Shown: positions 24,561-36,707 of the stretch, piece after piece | Layout: each line of letters starts with the position of its first letter | Numbering within the stretch: position 1 is the stretch's first letter | From: Calcarisporiella thermophila CBS 279.70 | Lineage: Eukaryota; Calcarisporiellomycota | Assembly (NCBI RefSeq): GCF_041956535.1 | Contig: NW_027192209.1 | Location: forward strand, 74,092 to 138,091 | Length of the DNA: 64,000 nucleotides | Reading direction: 5' to 3' | The notes under the pieces: model-generated | Seen by the model: the letters and a program-made list of their open reading frames with translations, nothing else | Told to the model about the DNA's origin: nothing | Databases searched by the model: none | Translations under genes and position numbers: made by a program

Positions 24561-27500
24561 TTATAAACGTGCCCTCAATGGCTCCAGCCTAAATTTAATC
24601 TCCTTTAACTTAGCGCTCAACGGCTCCCAACGCTCGAATAACTCTCGCAGTTTTTCCAGTTCTATTCTTAGCTCCTCATCAGCAAGGATGTTTGCGTCAT
24701 CCATGACTCCGCGCATGGCCCAAGGTAGATAGAAGGGATTGCTTCGTGAACGAGCCTTGAAATCGTTAAGCACCGGGGCCGATGCGGGACAGGTGATCTT
24801 CGGTGCTTCCAGAAGGTATTGAATAGCAAGCGTGTATACACCAATCTCTTCATATATTGTTGAATGGGATTGATCGCTGTATAATGACCCAGCTAACACT
24901 TCGGATAGATGAACGAGTAGGCCATGGTCGTGAAGCCCGCGATTCCGCAGGCGCAAAGCAAAAACAATCAATTCGGTAAGAAAATCGTGCTGATATATAT
25001 GGGCATCAATGTATACTGCACGTAGGATGGAGGGGTGATTCGCTCCATGCATGATGGCAGAGTATAGCGGCACTACCTGGTCCTGTAACGACCCAACCAG
25101 TGTCAGCTTTACCCCGACCTGTAGTATGTGGGATAATGCCTCGCGAAACTTGGAAGCAATCGTCGTCGAAGAATCCATAAATTCAAATAGTTCTCGGGCT
25201 GCCGCCGCCTCAAAATATCGCACGATTAAATTCCCCTTCAACGCGGGAAAGGGTCCATGGCTTATCCCTGCCATGGCCAGCATCGAAATTGCTTGCCTCT
25301 GAGGCTCTATACGACCCTCCTGAATGAGACGCGATAAGAGCATGGCTGAGACTGGGGTGCCTTGCGAGTGTGCTACTACCAAGATTGCATCTGCCGACGC
25401 AATGGCATCACACCATGCGGCACTGCGAAGAAGATTGCGATAGAGCAGCTCAACTCGATCCTCCACCTTGCCTTCACCTTCGAGCGGGATTTGGGTGATG
25501 GCACTCTCCGGCAGGTCGACACCATGGACCTCCTGGAAGTATAAATTGAGGCTTTGTGCCATAAGCTCACAGAAGCGCGTCGAGGTACCTGTGGGCTCAC
25601 CAATTACTGATCTCACCAGCTAAGAGAAGAATAACAAAAGGCGATTACATAAGAGTTGCTGCATATAATAGAAGTTCGAGAGGCTTACTTTGGTGGGGAA
25701 CCACCCATGAACTCCGATGACAACAAACCGCTTATCCAGATTTGTGCGTGTGATGTCGTCTAAGAAGCGTGAGATGCGATTTTTTGGTCTTTTACCCGAA
25801 AAGAAATAGGTATGGAATGCATGAAGTGCGTGTTGCACTAGTGACTTGGACGGTGATGGCGAAAGCGTGGGTGGGGCCCCAAATTGCGATTCAAATGTTG
25901 GTAAAATTACGTTTTTTGCGTCTTTGCTCAATGGCTTTGTGGAGGGAACTAGCCAACCGAGTGAAGAAGCTTGAGGAGGTTTTGCCACCGGGGGTTTCGA
26001 AGAAGATTTGTCTTTCTTCAACTCTGTTGGAGCACCCAGGTTGTTTCCACTCTTGAGCGAATCCTTCGAGTGTTCTCCAATGACTACCTCATCCTTGCCT
26101 GGTTCACGCGCGCTCTTTAGTGGTAACTCATTGGTCCTTGTGTCTATGGAGACAGTGGTCTGATCAGAAGTTTTCTTGGTATTAATGGACGAAGGTGAAT
26201 TTGTTTTTGTGCTTGAAAATGGCCACCACGTAGAAGAAGAGGAAGAAGTATCTTGTTTAGGATTTCCTTTTGATTCATTAGTGTTCGAATCATGCACTTG
26301 TTGACTTTGTACGAAATCCTTGTCGACAACGGGAATGCTTGAACCCTCGCTTAGTCGCCCCTTTACATCATCTGGGTTATCTTCAGGTGATGTTGTTTTG
26401 ATGGAGCTAGGCTTTGAACGAGGGCTTGTTTCTTCACCATCTTGGTCAGGCTTGGAGCTGGAACTTGAAGACTTCCACATAGGTATCCAGGACCAGGCGG
26501 TATTAGCAGGATTAGGAGAACCATTGGAGGGTTCCTCTATGCTATTTCCGGGAAGATTTTGTGTATCTTCAGTGGTGCCAACATATGACTGATTGTTTAT
26601 ATCAGTTCCGGGGGAGACCTCTACGAGACATTCTCCATTTTCCTGGCATACACTGTTCACTGAGGCTGCCGTTACTGATATCGAAGATGGTGGAGTATAT
26701 TCTTCTTTCTTCTTTACTATATCTTTGCTTTCGCCCTCGGTTTCGTTCGATATATTCCTTTTATGCCGCCACATACTCTCGACTAACTTCTCCGTCGCAC
26801 TTGCGGATGCTGGGCTCGAACTGAGGAAAGGGGCAGCAAGCGTAGTCGTTTCCTCTGCTTCAGCTCGACTCTTAGGCGATCCAGTCATCCAGGATAAAAC
26901 CGACATTTGTGGTGCAGATGACTGGCGTCTCTCTTCGAAGGTATTGGAGGGAGTTGAACTGGGTGAAGGGTTGACAAAAGTGGGTGTGGATGAAAAAGCA
27001 GGAGAGGAAGTGACTAGAGCAGATCGTCTATGATACTTGCTTGGATATTTCCCTTGAAAAGATGAAGTAGAGTATGAAATAGAGCGCTGTACTCTAGGCT
27101 GCGGTTGCTGTGTGTCAAGTCTGGCAGGGAGAGAAACAGTTGATGCTGCAATTCTTGCATACGGTGATGATTGTTGAACTATGGGTGATGCGATTTCGCC
27201 TATATGCTTAGGAGTACTCGGTTCTGATTCTTGATGTTTTGTAGGTTTACTGGACTGCGGCTGTAGCTCTTTCGTTTCTGAAGTGGAATTAGGCATCAGG
27301 TTTATCGCCTTCCCTATTGATGACGATTCAGCCGCATTTCGGGCACCGGACTCCTTCCACCATAGCCACGACTTATACGATGATGGGGCTGATCCCAAAG
27401 AAGTTGACTGTGGGGTAGCGGATGCGACGGTGGGTTGGGATTCAATAGTAATCGGCTTCGTTTCAAAAGCTTTGCCTAACCGCTCAGTAGTCAAGGCATT

Positions 27501-27659
27501 AGTGTTGGAGTCAAGTACTGAGATAGCAGGCTCGGATTGTACATCTCTCTGCACCGTTGTATCAACAGGTGAATTGGTGGAAATATTTTGTACTGTTGTC
27601 GAATTCGCGGTATTAGAATAAGATGTAAAAATTGGAGACCACCATGAAGACCGATCCAT
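24561..27659 (-). CDS. YML020W-like alpha/beta-hydrolase with long disordered N-terminus
   Basis: Two exons, 25689-27659 and 24561-25619, giving 1009 residues. The C-terminal half is an alpha/beta-hydrolase: the oxyanion strand VVIGVHGWFPTK runs across the splice into LVRSVIGEPTGTS, the nucleophile elbow is VVAHSQGTP, and a late DQVVPLYSA with a following His-rich segment could give the acid and base of the triad. The combination HG-x-FPTK, IGEPTGTS and AHSQG is what I know from yeast YML020W and its fungal relatives, whose substrate is unknown. Residues 1 to about 600 are Ser/Thr/Pro-rich, hold repeated short Trp-containing blocks (SWWSP, SWLWWKES, SWIPMW, TWWPF) and look disordered. Yeast YML020W is about 660 residues, so most of the extra length is this N-terminus. 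The enzyme is probably a lipase or esterase; that is inference. Confidence 0.85.
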
Positions 27660-28330
27660 TAAGCAAGCCTATGTCTGTCTCCTTTGTTCTGAGGGGATTG
27701 CCTTTCTATGTGGAGGGGGGAAAGGGTGGAAGTCTATAAAGGGAGTATTTAGCCAGACCAACACTTCTTAGAATTAAGGGTCTTCCCAGATTCTCAAGTT
27801 CAATTTGCACGTGCTGGTCAGAGCTTCCATGCTCTTGTTGGGGGCGGCCATTTTAAAATAACCACACGAGGGAGAACAAATTTGCGTGTTCATTATTATG
27901 CCAATTGAATAACAAATAGTGGCAATAAGGCATGTTATCGTCACAACCTTTGTTATTATACCTATCACATTATTATTTGATATATACCCAACCCACTTTT
28001 TACATGCAAATGCACGCTTATAACAGAAGAATTAGTCGACATTTGACGCTTCCGAATAAAACACGTGCAAACATCAGAAAATATGGGAGTTTAATATGGC
28101 AAATAATGTTTAATATCGGTTCTCTAATCAGGTAGCAACAGCTGAAAACGTCTCTTTTGAAGAGAGAAGAAAATTCAACTATAATATTTCTAAAACTATT
28201 TCAATCCTGAGTATTCAATCATTAAGGCCTATTTAAATTTATAACAAACGCCATGCACAGGTAGTTTATTTTGTCCCGAAAGTATCAATTCGTATAGGCT
28301 AAGCTCAAGTTTTCCCCTATTACTTCTGTT
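27660..28330. other. Intergenic spacer
   Basis: About 670 AT-rich bases between the hydrolase start and the aminopeptidase stop, both on the minus strand. A 64-codon minus ORF at 27774-27968 contains a well-placed internal ATG (25 codons to the stop), but nothing recognisable. Probably promoter and 3' flank. Confidence 0.45.
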
Positions 28331-31300
28331 CTAATCTTTCTTTGCTTTTCCATCTTTCTCCTCCTCTTTCTTCTCTTGGCCTTTCTCCTCCTCTTTTACA
28401 CTCTCCTTGGCCTCATATTCCTGCACTTTAGACTCCAATTTTCGCACCTTCCCCTCCAGCTCCTCCACCCTACGAATTATCGTGTTGCTCCAGTCAAGCC
28501 AACCGCCACTTGAATAGGCCCGCAAGCCATTCAAACGTCTATTCAACCAGGGATGTTCTTGCGCTGGTAATGTTGCGCGAACAGCTTCAATATCGTCTAA
28601 TGCTTGAGTGGCACCTAATTCCACTAGAGCTTCGACGGCGCTAATGCGCACTGATTCTGTGGGGTCGCGGAGCATGTCCACGAGAATCTCAATAGCTTCC
28701 TGTTGATGCCGTTTCTCTTGGCGGCGGGCACTTGAGCCAATGGCTCCGGGGAGATAGGAACGAATGCTGTAAGGCTCCAGTGAGGGAGATTTGCGAGTAA
28801 GGAGGTACTGGAATGCCTCAAAACTGCGGTGAACTCCCAAGGCTAATTAAAGGGAAAATTAATTGAATTATGCTTTGAAGGCAATAATATTCAAATAGCA
28901 AGTGTGTAATCCTTACCTCGCAAGGCTCCAGCACGTATCAGCCCATGTTGGCCGATCAAACCATCATCCTTAGCAACATCCAATATAATTTTCAAATCTT
29001 CTGGATTTTGCTGTACTGCCAGACTTTGCAGAGTGGCAGCGTGCGCACGATAAGGTAGTTCTTCTCGTTGCAAGAAGCTAAGTAAAGCTTGACGGAGATT
29101 TTCATCTCTGATTCCGCATGAAGTTGCAATGCTTGCCATCGCCATTGGCTCCGATTCGTTAAGGAGCATCTCTCCTAGAATCTCGAGACCGAATGCGTTT
29201 TTATTGGACGAGAGAGTCTCCGCGACTAAACAAGAAAATATCCAGGAAACATTATCACAAACGCATCAAGAATTTTTTAATTTGTTAGTTGGTATAGTAC
29301 CTTTAACGCGAACACCGTAGAATGGCTCATTTGCAACAAGTGTCTTCACTTTTTTCAGCGCAGCCCTGCTTCCCACTCCAATTAATTGTGCGTATGCCCA
29401 GGACCTGTTAAAAACGTCCTTGGCGTTCTTAGCTGTTGCCTCCAAGATGTCCTCACCAGGCTGGAGACCTTCCAACGAGAAAAGTACTTTCCCTTCAGGA
29501 TCAACCCTGATTTGTGCGGGCTTCGCATTGCCAAGCCTTAAAACGGCCACCGCCCTCTCGTTTTCAAATCGTACTGTAGTGGAATACACTTTATCTTCAG
29601 CATCGATGACCTCGACATCCAAGTCGAAATGGAACACTTTTGGCACGTTTGTGTTCGGCTGGTGTTGAGTCTGTTCAAAAGCAATTTGCACAGTATTATC
29701 GCGTGTGGAGTGTTCATACGAAGCCTTGAGCTGGGGGTATCCAGGAGAGTAGATCCATTCATCAAAGAAGCGAGTAAGATTGAGACCAGAGGCGTCTTCT
29801 AGGCAATGCTTGAATTGCTCGGTCGTGACTGTTTGGAAACGGCGTGCTTCGAGGTATTTATGAACACCCGCCCAGAAAGCATCGTCCCCGAGCAATTTGC
29901 GCAACATATGAATGCGCCAAGCTCCTCCAGGATAAAGATGCTGATCAAACATCTTCCACGAATGATCATATTTATTTGTCACAATCGGGCGCTGTTAAAA
30001 CGAAGTAATTAGTAATTAGTAGCTAACCTAGTGGTTGATAATTTCGAAAAATTACTTGATAACGCTTGCATTCGTCAAAGTATTGTTCGGCATTTCGCAT
30101 TAATTCGAAACGCATATCCTCGATCGTATTGTGATCTTCGATATACAGGACTTCGATGTAGGTAGCCCAACTCTCTTTTAGCCAAGCATGTTCAAAATGA
30201 CGAATGACAGTCATATCACTATCAAACATAAAGCATAAAATTTTCCTTCTTTCAATATCGATAGCTTTCAGTACTCTTACCCAAAATAAGTATGACCCAT
30301 CTCATGAATATTGATTGCGTCAATAAGCATTTCTCTCTCTTTTACCAGGCGCTCGTCCATGAGGACTGTGCCGGCCCAAGTCACAAGTGAGATGCATTCC
30401 ATGGCACCAGAAATGTTAGGTAGCGCAATTTGATAATATTTTGGCCAAGGCATTGGTTGCTTCAATTTTTCAGTGAGCCAACGTATCATCTTTGGAGTTT
30501 TTCCGAAACTACGGCGGATGTCGGCATGGGGCACTCCCTTAGCAGCATAATACTAGACCGATCATTGGTAACAGTATTAATAATTACTACAGATATATAT
30601 ATGAGAGAATATGAGCTAATATATTATTATATACTTTTACAGGGACCCCGTCCACTTCGCCATCATCCACTTCCTCAAACTCGCCAACTGCAAAGCAAAT
30701 CAGGTAAGATGGGCTAAAGATAGTTGGTATTAGCACTAATTAGTGGTGTTTGCGCTTTTTTAAGAAAATATATGGTTCTTCTACCAAAGACAATCTAAAT
30801 GCCAGCGAGTAATTTTCATATTCCCTTGGGATTCTTGCCCAATCAACTTTCCGTTAGCAAGTGCAATGGTGGTTGCAGGATGAGTAATAGTAAACGCAAG
30901 TGTGGTTCGTACTATCGGGAAATCGACGCACGGGAGCCAGTGGCGACATCTAAGCGTTTAGAAGAAAATTTAGAAAAAATAACGCGTAATTTAACTAATT
31001 ATACAAAATTGAGTTGCGCGTCTTACCTTTCAGTTTCATGATCGCTGATTACAAACTGTGCTTTCGACGGTGTCTGATCTGGAGCCGAATAATACAACCC
31101 GGCAATAGGGTTATCTGTCAGGTATTCGACTGTTACCTTGCGCTCTTCGCCTGAAGTAAAGGGGGTTTCCCACTCGAGGCGCAGCTGCTTTCCATCATAA
31201 GTGTGATTCACTTTTTCATCCAACACTTTCAAGTCTTCGAAAGCGATTGCGTTAAGAATGATGGACGAGCGGTCGTGAACATTCGCGGTTGCAACACGAT

Positions 31301-31652
31301 TGTTGTTTTTAAAGGTGGTTGTAACCTTAGCTTTACAGATACGACTGGTAAGATCATCGAAGCGAAGATGGATGTCTATAGGAGAATGATAAAGGTGTAA
31401 AAGATTAATATCCCGTCCACGAGACGATTCGAAACTGAAATAGAAATACACTTTTGTATATTGTTTTGCAAAAATAAAAGCTAATGTTCCAATGCGGACA
31501 TAGAGTCTGGAATTGATGGAGGAAACATCCTCTCCTTACATACCAATATGCACTGGCTCCAGTACGGTATCAGGCGCGTAATGACGCTCAGCATCGGCCA
31601 AAGTGAATCCGTCGACACCCGACTTTTTATGTTTGCAGGCGAATGATGGCAT
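28331..31652 (-). CDS. M1 zinc aminopeptidase with HEAT-like C-terminus
   Basis: Gluzincin metallopeptidase that removes N-terminal residues. Exons in transcript order: 31544-31652, 31027-31375, 30785-30949, 30635-30713, 30281-30552, 30056-30218, 29301-29991, 28917-29225, 28331-28842, giving 882 residues. The zinc site is complete: HEMGH (317-321) and, 18 residues on, Glu340 in LKESWATY. The exopeptidase motif usually GAMEN reads GAMEC (283-287): the Glu is kept and the Asn is replaced. Further blocks are RHWLPCVDFP, VGEFEEVDDGEVDG, FDQHLYPGGAWRIHMLR and a C-terminal domain with HEAT-like repeats (SVRISAVEALVELG), ending in a Lys/Glu-rich coil. The overall pattern is closer to bacterial-type/TAF2-like M1 proteins than to yeast Ape2/Aap1; this is from memory and needs phylogeny. 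No signal peptide is seen, so cytosolic. Confidence 0.9.
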
Positions 31653-31970
31653 ACTCGAGGAGAATGTAAATAGCGTTTCTATACTAAACTTTAGGAAAAT
31701 AAAGAGAATATATAGCAGCCTCTACGGATATCGGACCGCGATGGTCGCAGCTTATTAGCCCTGCATAAATTTCGAATTTTGTCGACGTCAAAAAGGAATG
31801 AATCATCTCGGAGCCATTTTCTGCAGTATTTAATTATTAATTTTTTAAACTGTTATTAATGCTGTCCTACCAATATTATGCTGCATTATCAAAGACATAA
31901 TTGCCGAGTGTTTCATAATTGGAAAATAGCGTACTTTTCACCTGAAAAAAATCATAATACTGCTTCCATT
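31653..31970. other. Divergent promoter region between the M1 peptidase and the MCP1-like gene
   Basis: 318 AT-rich bases between two divergent start codons. No distinct motif is convincing. In-frame codons upstream of the MCP1-like start extend to 31878, but they have no conserved character. Confidence 0.5.
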
Positions 31971-32717
31971 ATGTCGACCGAAAAGAATTCAGCACATTCG
32001 AAATGGAACATTAGCAGGGCATTGACCATAATTCAGGCAGCTTCTGGTAATCACCTTTCTGACAATTTCTATGCCAATTGACAAATTCGAATTACTGTAG
32101 GCTTAACATTCCAAACATTTCTCACACTTCATTTCCTCACTCATCTCTCTGCCAACATCAGCATCGATAGAGCAAATGCTTTGATCAAAGTATTTCGCAC
32201 CTACTACCAGAATCCGGCCGTAGAAGGGGTAGTGGTGGCGGGCAGTGCATTTGTTCATATTGTTTCGAGCTTCGCAAAGGTATATCTACGTCGGCGATTA
32301 AAGGCGTCCTTGGACGAAGCGAATAAAGATAAAATGAAGGAAAAGCGTGCCGGGCCACTGCTTGAACTGCCCTCGGCGCGCCAGTTGCACCATTGGGCGG
32401 GTTATTTTTTGGCCTTTTTCATTATCCCGCATACATTCGGCACTCGATTTGGTCCTGATGTCCCAGCAGGAGGGATGGACATGTATGGAATTCGTAACAT
32501 TTTAATCCATGAAGGGATGGTATTTTATCCCGGGTATATTCTTGCTGCTTCTGCAGGAATATATCACATGGTGCTAGGAGGGTTATGGGGATTACGCAAT
32601 CTCAGTTTTATTAAGATACTCAAGTCGAAAAATCAGGGCCGCATAGTAAATTGTGTGATCATAGTATCCACCCTAGGTGTTATTTCGTCTCTGTTAACAA
32701 CGGGTGGACTATGGTAA
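31971..32717 (+). CDS. MCP1: Mcp1-like mitochondrial membrane protein
   Basis: Exons 31971-32046 and 32101-32717 give 230 residues. Several hydrophobic helices alternate with conserved His-containing turns: LTLHFLTHLSAN, VHIVSSFAKV, LHHWAGYFLAFFIIPHTFGTR, and YHMVLGGLWGLRN. This matches the Mcp1 transmembrane domain (DUF1691). Yeast Mcp1 is an outer mitochondrial membrane protein that suppresses loss of ERMES contact sites and recruits Vps13. The helix and His pattern recalls di-heme membrane anchors, but heme binding is not shown here. The splice restores ASGLTFQTF. The start at 31971 was preferred over an in-frame ATG at 31878 because the added residues look like untranslated sequence. Confidence 0.82.
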
Positions 32718-33288
32718 TTTGTGTGCATATGCAGATTTAAGTAGATTTGCCCCTGAGTTTTACAGTGTAATTTACATAAACAAACTTTTAATAGTCTTAG
32801 TTGAAATATATAAAATTTATTAAATTAGAGCTTGAATGTTCCAGACATTACTGCACGACTCGCTATGGATACAAAATGATAATACCTATAAAATATAACC
32901 TTGCATTAGTAAAGGCCCGATTATTAATGTCGAGTTACAAAAAAAGGGGTAAATGTCAGAAGGAAGGCAGTAAATATTCGTGGAATTTCAACACAGTTTG
33001 TCTGATAAAGCGCAAACATCCGAATTTTTCATCTTTCATTTTGGAATAAATGTGCAGAAATCATAACAGTACTTACCCTAGAAAAAAAATACAAAGAAAG
33101 AGATAAAGTTAACAACGCGAATTAAACGGTTAGCATTTATATAGTCACGAAAATACCTCACTGTAAACAACCGATTTCATTTCTCTAGCCACTTTCGACG
33201 TCACCAAATGTTTTCAAAAGTCGTTTCTGTGCCAGGGGTTATTTCTCTTCATTTCAGTATCGGTTCATCAAATACCGACTTTCCCAGA
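32718..33288. other. Intergenic region upstream of COX5
   Basis: About 570 AT-rich bases. One ORF (32801-33049, 82 codons, plus) has no recognisable similarity and a composition like its non-coding surroundings. The end carries the COX5 promoter and 5' UTR. Confidence 0.45.
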
Positions 33289-33844
33289 ATGATCCGTTCC
33301 ATTATCTCTCGTCCGGCTGTCCGCCAAGTGGTCGCTCGCCGCCAGGCATCCTCTACTCCTACTATTGCCAATATTGAAGCTCGCTGGCGTTCTCTTTCCT
33401 CCGATGAGCAGCGTATGGTTGCACGTCAGGTAGAGGAAATCCAAAAGAATGACTGGACGAAGTTGTCGCTAGAAGAGAAAAAGGCCGGTAAGCATCTACT
33501 AATTTTTGAAACCTGGCCGTTTTCTATTTCATCTGAATTTCTCGTTGCATTTTGCTCACTGATTGGAACAATCTGTAGCTTACTGGGTTGCTTTTGGCCC
33601 CCATGGACCGCGTGAACCCCTCGAGAAGGGTCACGGCACCAAAGTTTTCTTCGGAGTCGTTGCTTCGCTGGCCGTCTCAACCGCCTTGTTCGCTTGGATC
33701 CGTTCCAAGGGTCAAGAGACACCTAAGACTTTGTCGAAGGAATGGCAAGAGGCTACAAATGAGTACATGAAGGGTCAGAAGAGTAACCCCATCTCTGGTA
33801 TTTCATCTGAGGGATACTCTGGAAAAGGATATGTGTCTTCGTAA
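33289..33844 (+). CDS. COX5: Cytochrome c oxidase subunit IV (fungal COX5)
   Basis: Nuclear-encoded subunit of respiratory complex IV, inner mitochondrial membrane. Exons 33289-33487 and 33579-33844 give 154 residues. The N-terminus (MIRSIISRPAVRQVVARRQASS) is Arg/Ser-rich with no acids, a typical matrix-targeting presequence. The mature part has IEARWRSLSSDEQ, the conserved AYWVAFGPHGPREP restored by the splice, one membrane helix (about 95-113), and a tail after it. An ATG 27 codons upstream is in frame, but it would bury the presequence; 33289 is preferred. The length matches fungal Cox5. Confidence 0.96.
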
Positions 33845-34041
33845 ATTTGTTGTAAGGATTTTCTTTTAATCTTCTAGAATGAAATATATACAAAATATTT
33901 TCTCGCTTTATTTCCTTTACTTCAGGAAAAGAGTAAGGTCAAATATCTCTGATCTAAATATTTTCCCATTCTTCTTTTATTTGATAAAAAAAATAAAAAT
34001 AAAAATAAAATATATAAAAGAAAGAGCTATTACTTAAACTC

Positions 34042-36707
34042 TTATTTATTGCTTCTCGCTGTCTCCGTTGCTTCTCCTTCGTTTTTGTGTGTAACGACAA
34101 TTGGCGGCTGGTCGACAGGCTCTCGAACCACAGGTTTCCACATACGTAATTTGTACCGTTCACTAGTGTGATTCTGTAGTACTTCCTGAGCTAGTGCAGA
34201 GCTCTTGAACACTGCAAGCACCTTATTGTTAGAGTGTTTAATAGTCGCACCAGGAAGCTCAACATCCTCAAGCGAATCATCAGATGAAAACTGGTAGAGT
34301 TCAAGGATATGAGTCGGGCGAGGGGGTTCGATTGCTTAGTAAAGAAAGAAGAAAGTGTTATAGGTTGTGTAAAATTTCTAAATATAATACGATCTACCTT
34401 CAGAGGGTTTAACCCCGTCATATGGCATCTGTACCGAATAATCATACAAAAGGTTTGGATCCTTTCTTTTGCCGCCACCTCCACCTCCACCTCCGCCTGC
34501 GCTTCCTCCATTCTGTGACCGCTTACCTCCTCTCCCATCAGGTGAGGGAGGGGTCTTCGGCTTCCTTCTGTTTTGTCCTTGCTGCTGCACTTGCGTCTTG
34601 GTAGGTTGACTCGGATCAAACAATTGTCGCGAGCGATGAGTTCTGGGGGCTGGTTGTGTCTGTGCACGATGGAATGAGGGGGCCACCGTGGGAAATGGAT
34701 ACTCACCCATCGCCCCGATAACATTCGGGTCTGCTTGCGGAGAGTAGTGTGCATGAGAATGGTAAAGGGGAGTAGGGCCGCTGAGACTGCGGCGCGCCAT
34801 TGGCGCTCCTGGAGGTTGGACGGCTAAAGGAGCGGGTATCGCGGGAATCATATACATAGGAAATTGAGTAGCAGGATAATCGGACTGCGCTGCATGAGCA
34901 TCCCACCGCTGATTGTAGGGAAACTAGTATATTAAAACGGCTTGTCAACAAAACCTTCGACTAAATAAAAAGTTGTATTCAATTACTTGTGGGCTAGAGT
35001 TTCCACTCATTCCCCGTGCCACCTCTTTTCCTGGCGTCGATGCTCGGCCTCCCCATTCTTCCGTCGGTGACGGATTTGCCATCATATGAGGAGATCGGGG
35101 GACGATGTTGGGAGCCATGTATGGAGATGGAACATTGGGTTGGTTCGTGTATGGTGAGCTCGGCTCGTTTGCAGATTTCATGTCTCCATCATCCTGTTGA
35201 CTTTGTTGAGAAGGGGCAGCTGTTTGAGTCACAGTATTCGGCGGAGGTAGGGGGGTAGGATATCCGAATCCCGGATAGAATGGTTGGGCGAGATATCCAG
35301 TTTCTGCAACATTGTCACTCCATCCCACTGTTGTTCCAGCTGCTTGTTGGGGCCGATAAGAGGATCCAGTCCATTCGGGGCTCAAATGCTGTTGAGGGAG
35401 TGGTGGTGCTTGAGAAATATATTGCCCAGAAGATATGTCAAGTGTTCCCATTTGTTGCTGCAGCATTACCATGCCATTCCCAAAGTCATAAGGTCGCATC
35501 GCCTGAGGGGGCGCAGGTGTATAATATGGCGAATATTGACCAACTGGGGCTAACATCACAGGGCTTGCGGAAGCTGCAGGTGCACCATAAGGGCTTGGTG
35601 GATAGCTTGTATGCTGATACCATGAATGAGGAGGTTTTGGACTCCGTCGTTCTGAGTATTTATTATTCCAAGAGCGAGGTTTATTACTAGTGGCAGCAGT
35701 GCTAGCACGATCTTCTTTACCGGAATCTGTCGAGGGAGCCTCAGAGAAGTCGGCTGATGTGGCGGTTGTAGTAGTGGGAGAGTTTGTGGTGGTGGTTGTC
35801 ACTGAGATAGGGTCATTCTCAATGTGATTATTTAATTCTGGGCACTTCTTCTCCTCTAGGTCTTTGAATATTCTAGCACGAGCCTTGGCATAAGCGGCCT
35901 CTCTCTCCTCAATTGTCATATGCTTTTTCTCTGCTTCGGAATAATTTTCTGTGTTATCGCTTGATGCAAGCTGTGTAGAAGTAGCTGAATGTGTGGTTGG
36001 ATGACGTCGCATAATTTTGAAGGATTTTTCCTGACGCACATCCTCCTGTTCCATCAAATCGGTGAAGCGCAAGAAGGGTCTATAGGTTAGGGATAGACAT
36101 TAGGGAAGGTATACAATGTACAAATAGTGTACATATAGCTACATTTCCGTATTCTCGTTTTTATACAATACAACTGCTTTCTTTGTACCATCGACAACGT
36201 GAGATAATTTAAAATAAGCTGCAGCCCTGTGGACTATCAATCTATGGTAAGAGTTCATCTGAGGGAAATCGAGTCTTGTTCGGCTGCATTTAGAACGAAT
36301 GAAAAGTTAATACAATTCTGACAAAAGCCATGTTCAAATTGTTACAACCTTGAATCTGAGATGAAGCGTTCCATTTCCTGATCTAGTTTAAGTAAAAACA
36401 TACGATCTTTAGGGTTTTTCAGTGCAGCAAGTAGAAATCCGTCAAGATCGCCGCTGGAAGATATGCACGTTGAATCCTGTCCATCTTCAGTGAGAGTCTG
36501 CTCAGGAGTGTCAGGTATTGATGCCGCATTCATTTCTTGATCTGGTCTAGCAGTTTCCGAATTGTCCACAGAAATATCAACGAGTTTATTGTCCTTGTTC
36601 GATTGGTTGGTAGGCTATAATGGATGACGTTAGAGATCAGATGATGGGATGGAGAAAAAATTCCAAGCAGATTAAATACATACTTCGAGCGAAGTGGATT
36701 CTGTCAT
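34042..36707 (-). CDS. R3H-SUZ RNA-binding protein with R3HCC1-like C-terminus
   Basis: Predicted single-stranded nucleic-acid binding protein. Exons in transcript order: 36684-36707, 36349-36614, 36143-36283, 34987-36079, 34398-34923, 34042-34334, giving 780 residues. The R3H domain (about 75-145) has the R-x3-H core in MNSYHRLIVHRAAAYF, leading to KLSHVVDGTKKAVVLYK. The SUZ segment follows: EKSFKIMRRHP and MTIEEREAAYAKARARIF. Residues about 300-680 are Pro/Gln/Ser/Tyr-rich and disordered. The last 95 residues (THILELYQF, then VLAVFKSSALAQEVL) resemble the RRM-like end of R3HCC1/R3HCC1L. The acceptor at 36284 was chosen because it keeps frame and supplies TRLDFPQMNSYHR, as in other R3H-SUZ proteins. 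It diverges from eIF4A over 514 bases. Confidence 0.88.

Noticed and set aside
27774-27968. Minus-strand 64-codon ORF with a well-placed internal ATG
   Set aside because: Only 25 codons follow the better ATG, there is no recognisable family and no clear splice partner.
32801-33049. Plus-strand 82-codon ORF upstream of COX5
   Set aside because: Composition matches the AT-rich spacer; no domain, codon bias or conserved start.
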